Source: Dehalococcoidia bacterium
GTDB lineage: Bacteria; Chloroflexota; Dehalococcoidia; GIF9; AB-539-J10
Direction: 5' to 3'
Assembly (NCBI GenBank): GCA_030603485.1
Contig: JAUVXS010000039.1
Coordinates: 1 to 12,708 of the forward strand
DNA: 12,708 nucleotides
In this document: positions 5,936-12,708 of the stretch, in pieces
How positions within the stretch are numbered: position 1 is the stretch's first letter
How the letters are laid out: each line of letters opens with the position of its first letter
Translations under genes and position numbers: made by a program
The notes under the pieces: model-generated
The model's input: the letters and a program-made list of their open reading frames with translations, nothing else
What the model was told of the DNA's origin: nothing
Database searches by the model: none

Positions 5936-7414
5936 TCAGTCTAGATATCCCCTGAGCTTTCGACTGCGGATGGGATGACGTAACTTGCGCAGAGCCTTGC
6001 CTTCAATCTGTCGTATTCTTTCTCGAGTGACATCGAATTCTCTGCCCACCTCTTCCAAGGTTCGAGGATGTCCGTCTTTAAGGCCAAATCTAAGCTGCAA
6101 CACCTTTTTTTCGCGCTCGGTAAGTTCATCGAGCACTTTATCTATTTGTTCTTTGAGTAACTGCTGTGAAGTGGCTTCAGTTGGCGCTAAACTGGCATGA
6201 TCCTCAACAAGGTCGCCTAATCGGCTATCAGCATCTTCGCCAATAGGCATGTCTAGCGACATTGGCTCACGGAAAAACAAGGCCATGACCCCTTCTACTT
6301 TTTCTGGGGATATATCTAGGCGGCTGCCAATTTCTTCGTAACTTGGTTCACGCCCAAGTTCTTGAATTAACTGTCGCATCGCCCGCAATAGCTTGTTAAT
6401 TGTTTCTACCATGTGTACCGGAATGCGAATGGTACGGGATTGGTCAGCTATAGACCGAGTGATACCTTGCCTGATCCACCAGGTGGCGTAGGTACTGAAC
6501 TTGTAGCCTTTTCTATACTGAAACTTATCTACAGCTCGGATAAGACCAATATTCCCCTCCTGGATAAGCTCAAGGAGGGGCATGCCATGCCCGATGTACT
6601 TCTTGGCTATGCTCACCACCAGGCGCAGGTTTGCTTCAGTGAGGTGTTTTTCTGACGCTTTTTCTTCATTCTTTACATGGGCAAAGTAAGCCTGGAACTC
6701 ACTACTATGAGAATCGATTTGAGATAGGAACTTGTCGTCAGTTACGAGAGTCTTTAGTTTTTGCCATGAAGGTTTATCTCTAGCCAGGAACTCTAGCAAC
6801 TGCGGGGGTAAAAGTTGACTGTTTACGGAAAGACTTACTATGGTTTCTTCAGCTCCAGTGGTTCCTTTACCTATCCCTTCAGCAGTTGCCGCTATTAACG
6901 CCGGGTCTATAACAATGTCGATGGCGGAGCGAAATTTAGGATTCCTGATCGTCTCCACTAAATCGCTTGAGCGATCCATTCCAATACACTCTTCGACAAT
7001 CTGAACAACCTGGTATGCCTTGGATAATTGAGAAATCAGGTGAATAACTATGTCAACGGATGAAGGGAGTTTCGTATATTTCCTGAAATGGTTGTCTTCG
7101 ATTCTTTCTAAGTTTCTGCCCAGCTCTATCTTCCGGGATAGTAATTTCTCTTCACGGATATTGAGAAGTGGCACTCTGCCAATTTCCTGAAGATACATGC
7201 GAGCTGAGTCATCAGTTATCTCATATTCCCCCAGTGGTGGCGGAGACTTGACCTCTTCAGTTTCCTCAGCGACTAATTCTTCGCCTTCTTCCTTCTCTTC
7301 AAGGTCCTCGGCTAAGCTGCTGACATCCTCAACTTCGGCTTCATCGCTGAGTAAGCCTTGAGCCACTACCTCATCACTATCCAGGTTGACGTTTTTTTCT
7401 TTCATTGAATCCAC
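5936..7414 (-). CDS. rpoD: Primary RNA polymerase sigma factor (sigma-70 family, RpoD/SigA)
   Basis: A 492-residue group 1 sigma factor that directs RNA polymerase to housekeeping promoters. An acidic, low-complexity N-terminus (12-56) precedes region 1.2 (DSARMYLQEIGRVPLL, 69-84). A roughly 150-residue non-conserved segment (about 100-252) follows. Region 2 has ANLRLVVSIAKKYIGHG (261-277), LIQEGNIGLIRAVDKF (283-298), GYKFSTYATWWIRQ (303-316) and the -10-reading IADQSRTIRIPVHMVE (322-337). The 3.2 finger is DADSRLGDLVED (394-405). Region 4.2, with the -35-reading helix-turn-helix, spans about 452-481 (TLEEVGREFDVTRERIRQIE). The GTG at 7414 was chosen because AAGGGA (7422-7427) lies 7 bases upstream; an ATG at 7405 would be 16 bases away and removes only three residues. 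It overlaps the 3' end of dnaG by 13 bases, consistent with coupled translation. Confidence 0.97.
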   Translation of the reverse strand: MDSMKEKNVNLDSDEVVAQGLLSDEAEVEDVSSLAEDLEEKEEGEELVAEETEEVKSPPPLGEYEITDDSARMYLQEIGRVPLLNIREEKLLSRKIELGRNLERIEDNHFRKYTKLPSSVDIVIHLISQLSKAYQVVQIVEECIGMDRSSDLVETIRNPKFRSAIDIVIDPALIAATAEGIGKGTTGAEETIVSLSVNSQLLPPQLLEFLARDKPSWQKLKTLVTDDKFLSQIDSHSSEFQAYFAHVKNEEKASEKHLTEANLRLVVSIAKKYIGHGMPLLELIQEGNIGLIRAVDKFQYRKGYKFSTYATWWIRQGITRSIADQSRTIRIPVHMVETINKLLRAMRQLIQELGREPSYEEIGSRLDISPEKVEGVMALFFREPMSLDMPIGEDADSRLGDLVEDHASLAPTEATSQQLLKEQIDKVLDELTEREKKVLQLRFGLKDGHPRTLEEVGREFDVTRERIRQIEGKALRKLRHPIRSRKLRGYLD

Positions 7415-9201
7415 GGTTTTTTCCCTTTTTTAATAAAGACGTCCTGAAGTTGTTGCCCGGAATTTATTCCTAGCTCCTCTAGTTTAAGTAACTCTGCGCT
7501 TGTACCACCCTTTTCCCTCTCAATCTCGAGCGTCGCCTCCTTCTCAGTTTCTAATCTCCGGAATAATTTCTCCTTTAGACGGTGAATATAATCGTCTAAA
7601 GCAGAGTGTCGTGTTTGTTCGCTTTTCCGTATGTCTGGCGGGAAATTTTTATAATCCTTGTCAACCAGACAGTATAAATGTTCTAATAGACTCGTGTCAA
7701 GTTTACTTTCAATGTCCGAGATGTCAGAAGAATGTTGCCATTTGACAAAGATTTCCCGATTTTCCGTGGATTCGAAGTGTTCGGGTGATAGCTCTCGCGC
7801 CGAAGGACGAAGCTCTGGGTATTGAAGGAGAAGTGCCAGGCAGTCCTCTTCAATACGGCTGGATCCAAACCGGCGGGCAAGGCGAGATTGTTCTATGGGC
7901 TTGCTAAGTTGAGGCCTTTTCCGACCAGCTTTTGGTTCCCGCAAAGCAGTTTTTATGGCGGATTCTTCGATTTTCAACTCACGTGCCAGTTTCTTCAGGT
8001 AATGGGATTGTTGTACAGGGTCTTTTATGTCATAAATTGTGGGCAGGAGTTTTTGCACAGCCAGAGACTTGTCCTTAGCTTTATTGATATCGGCTTTGCT
8101 CACTACAGATTGAAAGACAAAGTCCAGAATAGGCATAGCTTGTTCTACCAGTTCCTGCCAGAGAGCAGGATCCTCTCTTATTACTTCATCCGGGTCTTTG
8201 CCCGGAGGTAATAAAATGACATTTGCTTCGGCATTGGAATAAGCTAATATCGCTCTGCCTCGCAAGGTAGCTTCTTCACCGGCAATATCGGCATCGAGTG
8301 CCAATGTTATGTTATTGGTTAATCCTTTAATGCCTCCCACCTGTTTCTCGGTTAAAGAAGTTCCCATTGAACCAACTACATTTTGCCAGTCCTGTTGGTG
8401 AGCAGTGAGAACATCCGTATAGCCTTCTACGATTATTGCTAAGTTTTTCTTTCTAATGGCAGACTTAGCCTTATCAACGCCATACAAGCTGCTACTCTTA
8501 TCGAAATTTGATGTTTGGGGGGAGTTGATATATTTAGGCAGGGAGTCATCCAGAACTCTAGCTCCGAAACCAGTGACTCGACCCTGGATATCACATATAG
8601 GAAACATGAGCCGGTTGCGAAATCGATCGTAACTACCTCCTTCCTCTTTCTCGATTATCAGGCCAGCTTCTACAAGCTCCTTTTCTATGTAACCTTTACC
8701 CAGCAGGTAATCCTTAATGGTTTCCCAGGCATCAGGACTGAAACCGAGACGGAACTCCTTGATAGTCTCGGGCACGACCTTTCTTCTTTCCAGATAGCTT
8801 CTCGCTGCCTCGCCGGCCTTAGTGCTTGAAAGTAAATGATGATAGTACTCAGTAGCTGCCTCATTAATCTTAAATAACCTCTCCTTCTTCTCATCCTCAG
8901 CCTTGTCTGGAGCCTCAAGGGGGCTTAAAGTTATGCCTCCCCTTTGAGCTAAAAGACGAAGAGCTTGGCCAAAATCAATGCCCTCCTTTTTCATGATAAA
9001 AGAGAAGATATCGCCGCCAGTTCCACAGGCACCAAAGCAATGCCAGCTTTGTTGCTCAGGAAAGACAAAAAACGAAGCGTGTTTCTCACTGTGGAAAGGG
9101 CATAAGCCTTTGAAGTTACGCCCCGCTTTTTGCAAAGTAACATACTCAGAGACAAGCTCTACTATATCTAATCTCTGCTTTACCTCTGTGATTACGCTCA
9201 T
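7402..9201 (-). CDS. dnaG: DNA primase DnaG
   Basis: A 599-residue bacterial primase, typical length, which makes RNA primers for Okazaki fragments. The N-terminal zinc domain has C34-P-F-H37 and, later, C55-FGA-C59. The second pair is CxxxC instead of the usual CxxC, and GTGGDIFSF follows. The RNA polymerase core contains RFRNRLMFPI (193-202) with GRVTGFGAR (207-215) and KYINSPQT (223-230). The TOPRIM metal site is EGYTD (259-263) plus ALDADIAGEEA (301-311), giving E259, D303 and D305. The C-terminal portion (about 370-599) should contact the DnaB helicase; it is poorly conserved and ends in a charged, coiled-coil-like stretch (540-575). The ATG at 9201 overlaps the dgt stop as ATGA. The product therefore lies in the middle of a tightly packed operon ahead of rpoD. 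Confidence 0.97.
   Translation of the reverse strand: MSVITEVKQRLDIVELVSEYVTLQKAGRNFKGLCPFHSEKHASFFVFPEQQSWHCFGACGTGGDIFSFIMKKEGIDFGQALRLLAQRGGITLSPLEAPDKAEDEKKERLFKINEAATEYYHHLLSSTKAGEAARSYLERRKVVPETIKEFRLGFSPDAWETIKDYLLGKGYIEKELVEAGLIIEKEEGGSYDRFRNRLMFPICDIQGRVTGFGARVLDDSLPKYINSPQTSNFDKSSSLYGVDKAKSAIRKKNLAIIVEGYTDVLTAHQQDWQNVVGSMGTSLTEKQVGGIKGLTNNITLALDADIAGEEATLRGRAILAYSNAEANVILLPPGKDPDEVIREDPALWQELVEQAMPILDFVFQSVVSKADINKAKDKSLAVQKLLPTIYDIKDPVQQSHYLKKLARELKIEESAIKTALREPKAGRKRPQLSKPIEQSRLARRFGSSRIEEDCLALLLQYPELRPSARELSPEHFESTENREIFVKWQHSSDISDIESKLDTSLLEHLYCLVDKDYKNFPPDIRKSEQTRHSALDDYIHRLKEKLFRRLETEKEATLEIEREKGGTSAELLKLEELGINSGQQLQDVFIKKGKKPWIQ
7422..7427 (-). promoter_or_regulatory. Ribosome binding site of rpoD inside the dnaG 3' end
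   Basis: AAGGGA on the minus strand sits in an A-rich stretch that also encodes the KKGKKP tail of DnaG. It is 7 bases from the rpoD GTG and 16 from the alternative ATG, and so favours GTG as the start. Confidence 0.5.
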
Positions 9202-10235
9202 TGAGATATCTCTTCAGCTAATCTTAGCGCATATTGATCGGTCATCCCAGCAATGTAATCAATGACTTTGCGCTCCTTGTTATCCGGCAAAGAAGCAAAT
9301 TCCCGAGGTAATCTATCCTCGTGCTTCAGGAAATGAGAATACAACAGACGCAATACCTCTCCCGCCTTTATTGCCTCCTCTCCAGCCAAGCTGGGATAAT
9401 ATACTCTGTCAAATAGAAACTGGCGGAGTATGTTAGTTGCTCTAAGGACTTCAGGGCTCATGCCTATAGTTGGATTGGTCAAATTTCCATTGCCACTAAC
9501 CGGCCAGGAGCAGTTTATAATATCGCAAACCAGGGTATCAATTCGCTGTGAATGTGCATGTCCCAGAGTTGCTACCACCGGCTCGGGCAATTCATTCTGG
9601 GAGATAATGCCAGCTCTTATAGCGTCTTCGACATCGTGGTTAACATAGGCCACGATATCGGCTATCTTGCATATTTGTCCCTCTAAAGTACTGACATCTC
9701 CCCATCCTTCTCCTAAAATTTCCGCTTGTCCCTTGGAATGATTGAGGATGCCATCTCGCACTTCCCAGGTAAGATTTAGTCCCTGTCCCTCCCTCTCCAA
9801 TAGATCGACTATTCGTAAGCTTTGTTCATTATGCCTGAAGCCACCGTGATACAACTCGTTTATGACCTCCTCGCCTATGTGACCAAAAGGCGTGTGCCCT
9901 AAATCATGTCCGAGAGCTATAGCCTCAGCGAGGTCTTCGTTGAGATTTAGAGCTCGAGCTATAGTTCTGGCTATTTGGGATACTTCCAGAGTGTGAGTGA
10001 GCCTGGTAACATAATGATCACCCATGGGAGCAATAAAAACCTGTGTCTTATGTTTCAGCCGACGGAAGGCCTTGGAATGGATGATACGGTCACGGTCACG
10101 TTGGAAACTGGTTCTTATGGGGCATGGTTCTTCCCACTTCAGCCGACCACGGCTGAACTTACTCTTAGCGGCATACTGGGAAAGGGCTTCTTCTCTCTTC
10201 TCTGTTTGCTCACGTATATTAGGTTTGTTTATCAT
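9198..10235 (-). CDS. dgt: Deoxyguanosinetriphosphate triphosphohydrolase-like HD protein
   Basis: A 345-residue HD-domain dNTP triphosphohydrolase, which in the family splits dNTPs into deoxynucleosides and triphosphate. The N-terminal signature is SQYAAKSKFSRGR, then RTSFQRDRDRIIHSKAFRRL and KHKTQVF. The metal-binding HD residues are visible: H81 in RLTHTLEVSQIA, H110-D111 in GHDLGHTPFGH and D193 in CKIADIVAYVNHD; FRHNEQSLR is also conserved. The ATG at 10235 gives MINKPNIREQTEKREEAL, the usual short beginning. The frame stays open to a TTG at 10256, which would add seven residues (MLYYSDS). Neither start has a convincing ribosome site, and AAGGA lies 12 bases before the TTG. The gene ends in a 4-base overlap with dnaG, which suggests dNTP-pool control beside replication. 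The true substrate range is unknown. Confidence 0.93.
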   Translation of the reverse strand: MINKPNIREQTEKREEALSQYAAKSKFSRGRLKWEEPCPIRTSFQRDRDRIIHSKAFRRLKHKTQVFIAPMGDHYVTRLTHTLEVSQIARTIARALNLNEDLAEAIALGHDLGHTPFGHIGEEVINELYHGGFRHNEQSLRIVDLLEREGQGLNLTWEVRDGILNHSKGQAEILGEGWGDVSTLEGQICKIADIVAYVNHDVEDAIRAGIISQNELPEPVVATLGHAHSQRIDTLVCDIINCSWPVSGNGNLTNPTIGMSPEVLRATNILRQFLFDRVYYPSLAGEEAIKAGEVLRLLYSHFLKHEDRLPREFASLPDNKERKVIDYIAGMTDQYALRLAEEISQ

Positions 10236-10246
10236 GGAATCACTGT

Positions 10247-10252
10247 AATATA
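10247..10252 (-). promoter_or_regulatory. Possible extended -10 element upstream of dgt
   Basis: TGC-TATATT on the minus strand matches an extended -10 (TGn followed by 5 of 6 consensus bases). It ends 11 bases before the dgt ATG. No -35 box is seen. It could give dgt-dnaG-rpoD a promoter independent of ppsA. It also spans the alternative TTG start. Weak evidence. Confidence 0.25.
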
Positions 10253-10301
10253 GCAAGTCAGGGCAAAATCCTTAATTTATCATCGCAGCACCTTCATGCC
10301 T

Positions 10302-12708
10302 TCACGCGCGTTTTCTTCTGGTTCTTGATTTTATCCTATTTTCCACCTCTGCTATATTTAACCTCGTTGACAATACCACATCCGGGTTCAAAGACATCGA
10401 ATCTATGCCGCACTCAACTAAGAAGTCGGCAAATTCCGGAAAATCACTCGGCGCCTGACCACATATCCCTATTTTCCTCCTTGGTTTGTGATTGTGTGCC
10501 GCATCTATGACTTGCCTCACCAACCTTTTCACCGCCTCATTTCTTTCATCAAATATGTGTGCCACGAGTTCGGAATCCCTATCTAAACCAAGAGTTAATT
10601 GCGTTAGATCGTTCGACCCTATGCTGAATCCATCGAAGACATCTGCGAATTCCTCCGCCAAAATCACATTGGATGGTATCTCGCACATCACATACACTTC
10701 CAAACCATTTCTTTCTTGCCTTAAGCCAAACTCTTTCATTGCCTCTATTACCTTTCTCCCTTCTTCCGGCGTCCGGCAAAAAGGAACCATCACCTTCACA
10801 TTGGTCAACCCCATCTCATCCCTTACTTTCTTTATCGCTTCGCATTCTAAACCAAAGGCGGGCTTAAACTTCTTATCATAATAGCGAGACGCTCCTCTCC
10901 AACCTATCATTGGGTTCCTCTCCTCCGGCTCATAGCGATACCCTCCGATTAAATTGGCATACTCATTTGTCCTGAAGTCCGAAAAGCGAACGATGACTTC
11001 GTTGGGATAAAATCCCGCCGCTATTTTCGCTATTCCCATTGCCAGGTTGTCGATAAAGAACTGCTTTTTATCCCTATATGGTATGCTCCTTCGGTCTATC
11101 TCCTTAATTACTTTTGCTAGTTTATTATCTCTCTGCGCTGCTTTTTTCAGCTCATCATATTCTATTAGGGCCATGGGATGTATGCCGATATAGGAATTGA
11201 TGATGAACTCTTCCCGAGCTAAACCCACGCCGTCATTGGGAATTTGACTTTGAATAAATGCACCATCGGGAATGCCAAAGTTCATCATTATTCTGGTGTC
11301 GGGTCTGGGGATCTTGTTTACCTCTACCACATCTATCCTGTATTTCAATTTCCCTTCATATATCCTGCCCCCGCCACCTGAACAATCTACCGTGACCTCT
11401 TTTATCTTATTCAATACCTCCGTCCCCTTGCCGGTGCTAATTACACAGGGTACCCCAAGCTCACGACTCACGATAGCTGCGTGGCAGGTCCTGCCACCTT
11501 TGTTGGTAACTATGGCGCTGGCAATCTTCATTATCGGTTCCCAGTCGGGGTCTGTCATATCAGTGACCAAAACTTGACCGCCCTTGAATTTGCGTATTTC
11601 ATCACTGTCTTCTATTACATGCACCTCGCCTTGCCCTATTTTCTTGCCCACTGCTTCCCCTTTGAGCAATAATTTCCCCTTTTCTTCAAGCACGTGAGTC
11701 CTGAGCGAAGCCAAGTCCACCTGTGAATGCACTGTCTCTGGCCTGGCTTGGACTATGAAAAGTTCCCCGGTTACCCCATCCTTTGCCCATTCAATATCCA
11801 TGGGCACTCCATAATGCTCTTCTATAATGCAAGCCCATCTGGCGAGAATCAAGATTTCATCGTCACTTAATGCGAACTTTCCTTGTTCCCCTCCCTTGAC
11901 TTCCTTTTGCTCCGTTCCAGTTCCATTTTTCTTGTAGACCAATTTCTTCTCTTTCGTCCCCAGCTTCTTTTCCACAATGGGTCTGAACCCTTCCTTTAGA
12001 GTGGGCTTGAAAACATAAAACTGGTCAGGATTAACAATTCCCTGTACCACATTCTCTCCCAGCCCATAGGCAGCAGTTATGTAGACTACATCCCTGAAGC
12101 CTGAATCTGTATCTATGGAGAATGTGACGCCTGAGCAGGCTAAATCAGAGCGGACCATCTTTTGCACCCCCACCGAGAGGTAAACACTGAGATGGTCAAA
12201 ACCTTTATCCACCCGGTATGAGATCGCCCGGTTCGTGAATAAAGATGCAAAGCAGTTCATGACCTTGTCCAAGAGGTCATCTTCTCCACGCACGTTCAAA
12301 TAACTTGTTTGCTGTCCCGCAAATGAGGCTGTAGGCAAATCTTCGGCAGTAGCACTGCTTCTCACAGCGACATCGACGTTCTTTCCAAATCTCTCTTCCA
12401 TCTTTCGATAGCAAATTCTTATCTCCTCTTCTAATTCTTTAGGCCAGGGAGAATTTGCTATCAGATTCCTTACCTTTTCGCCCCTCTCCGCCAAATTTTC
12501 CATATCATGTGTATCCAGGCCCGCTAAAGTGTCTTTGATTTTTTGGCTTATGCCTGCTTTCTCTACCACATACTTATATGCTTCAGCAGTAATGGCGAAT
12601 CCGGAGGGTACATTTACCCCTTTCTCACCCAGATTTCTTATCATTTCACCAAGAGATGCGTTTTTACCACCGACTAAAGCTACGTCCTGTGCTCCAATTT
12701 CCTCAAAC
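10302..12708 (-). CDS. ppsA: Phosphoenolpyruvate synthase (pyruvate, water dikinase), 5' truncated
   Basis: The frame is open to the right edge, so the start is outside the window; the methionine at 12644 is internal, since FEEIGAQDVALVGGKNASLG precedes it in frame. About 801 residues are visible. The enzyme makes PEP from pyruvate and ATP (gluconeogenic direction), releasing AMP and phosphate. Counting from that internal Met, the ATP-grasp domain spans about 1-310 with VRSSATAEDLPTASFAGQQ (94-112) and IEWAKDG...QARPET. The phosphohistidine swivel domain has GGRTCHAAIVSRELG (383-397), phospho-acceptor H388. The PEP-utilising barrel carries GSNDLTQLTLGLDRD and catalytic C728 in GICGQAPSD. The GGRTCHA form favours PEP synthase over pyruvate phosphate dikinase (GGMTSHA). 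The C-terminus ends in a basic tail, KSRTRRKRA. dgt follows after 45-66 bases, depending on its start. Confidence 0.96.
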   Translation of the reverse strand, partial: FEEIGAQDVALVGGKNASLGEMIRNLGEKGVNVPSGFAITAEAYKYVVEKAGISQKIKDTLAGLDTHDMENLAERGEKVRNLIANSPWPKELEEEIRICYRKMEERFGKNVDVAVRSSATAEDLPTASFAGQQTSYLNVRGEDDLLDKVMNCFASLFTNRAISYRVDKGFDHLSVYLSVGVQKMVRSDLACSGVTFSIDTDSGFRDVVYITAAYGLGENVVQGIVNPDQFYVFKPTLKEGFRPIVEKKLGTKEKKLVYKKNGTGTEQKEVKGGEQGKFALSDDEILILARWACIIEEHYGVPMDIEWAKDGVTGELFIVQARPETVHSQVDLASLRTHVLEEKGKLLLKGEAVGKKIGQGEVHVIEDSDEIRKFKGGQVLVTDMTDPDWEPIMKIASAIVTNKGGRTCHAAIVSRELGVPCVISTGKGTEVLNKIKEVTVDCSGGGGRIYEGKLKYRIDVVEVNKIPRPDTRIMMNFGIPDGAFIQSQIPNDGVGLAREEFIINSYIGIHPMALIEYDELKKAAQRDNKLAKVIKEIDRRSIPYRDKKQFFIDNLAMGIAKIAAGFYPNEVIVRFSDFRTNEYANLIGGYRYEPEERNPMIGWRGASRYYDKKFKPAFGLECEAIKKVRDEMGLTNVKVMVPFCRTPEEGRKVIEAMKEFGLRQERNGLEVYVMCEIPSNVILAEEFADVFDGFSIGSNDLTQLTLGLDRDSELVAHIFDERNEAVKRLVRQVIDAAHNHKPRRKIGICGQAPSDFPEFADFLVECGIDSMSLNPDVVLSTRLNIAEVENRIKSRTRRKRA

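Noticed and set aside
7392..7398. Run of seven A (minus strand) in codons 5-8 of rpoD, as a possible slippage site
   Set aside because: No alternative downstream frame gives a sensible product and the N-terminal region is not conserved, so there is no sign of programmed frameshifting.
7822..8211. 129-codon open frame on the + strand inside dnaG
   Set aside because: It lies fully antisense to a well-supported primase gene, shows no recognisable domain and has low-complexity, aromatic-rich translation typical of shadow frames.
10492..10881. 129-codon open frame on the + strand inside ppsA
   Set aside because: Antisense to the conserved PEP-binding barrel of PEP synthase; its serine-, proline- and leucine-rich translation is a mirror effect of the real gene.
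1..12708. CRISPR arrays, tRNA/rRNA genes, transposases, phage or toxin-antitoxin genes
   Set aside because: Both strands were scanned by eye; no regularly spaced repeats, no cloverleaf-like intergenic segment and no matching proteins were seen. Intergenic gaps are all under 200 bases.

Overview
The window is a compact, almost fully coding bacterial chromosome segment of about 12.7 kb with moderate base composition. It holds nine protein genes, two of them cut by the window edges. Gene order ppsA-dgt-dnaG-rpoD, the style of the proteins (for example the Dgt N-terminus and the DnaG zinc motif) and a short palindromic dispersed repeat resemble, from memory, the Dehalococcoidia branch of Chloroflexota. 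That placement is an inference and was not searched. No RNA genes, insertion sequences, CRISPR arrays, phage genes or defence islands were seen.

Left part, + strand (1-2567): the 3' end of a TrkA-type potassium channel regulator overlaps a complete trkH potassium translocator gene. A stand-alone prephenate dehydratase gene (pheA, phenylalanine synthesis) follows after 54 bases. A 93-bp degenerate inverted-repeat element (about 2589-2681) lies between pheA and the oppositely oriented MFS gene.

Middle, - strand (2767-4463): a HIT-family nucleotide phosphorylase/hydrolase gene followed by a major facilitator transporter gene, possibly co-transcribed. A 129-bp divergent spacer with promoter-like elements on both strands separates them from ffh (+), which encodes the protein subunit of the signal recognition particle.

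Right part, - strand (5936-12708): ppsA (PEP synthase, 5' end outside the window), dgt (dNTP triphosphohydrolase), dnaG (primase) and rpoD (primary sigma factor). dgt/dnaG overlap by 4 bases and dnaG/rpoD by 13 bases, so these form a macromolecular-synthesis-type operon linking nucleotide pools, replication priming and transcription. ffh and rpoD converge with only 2 bases between their stop codons.

This is essentially a housekeeping region and I found no convincing new biological system. The points most worth a second look are small: the terminator-less ffh/rpoD junction, a perfect 9-bp hairpin early in ffh, a substituted G3 motif in Ffh, a long insertion in the sigma factor, -10-like hexamers placed very close to several start codons, and the palindromic repeat.
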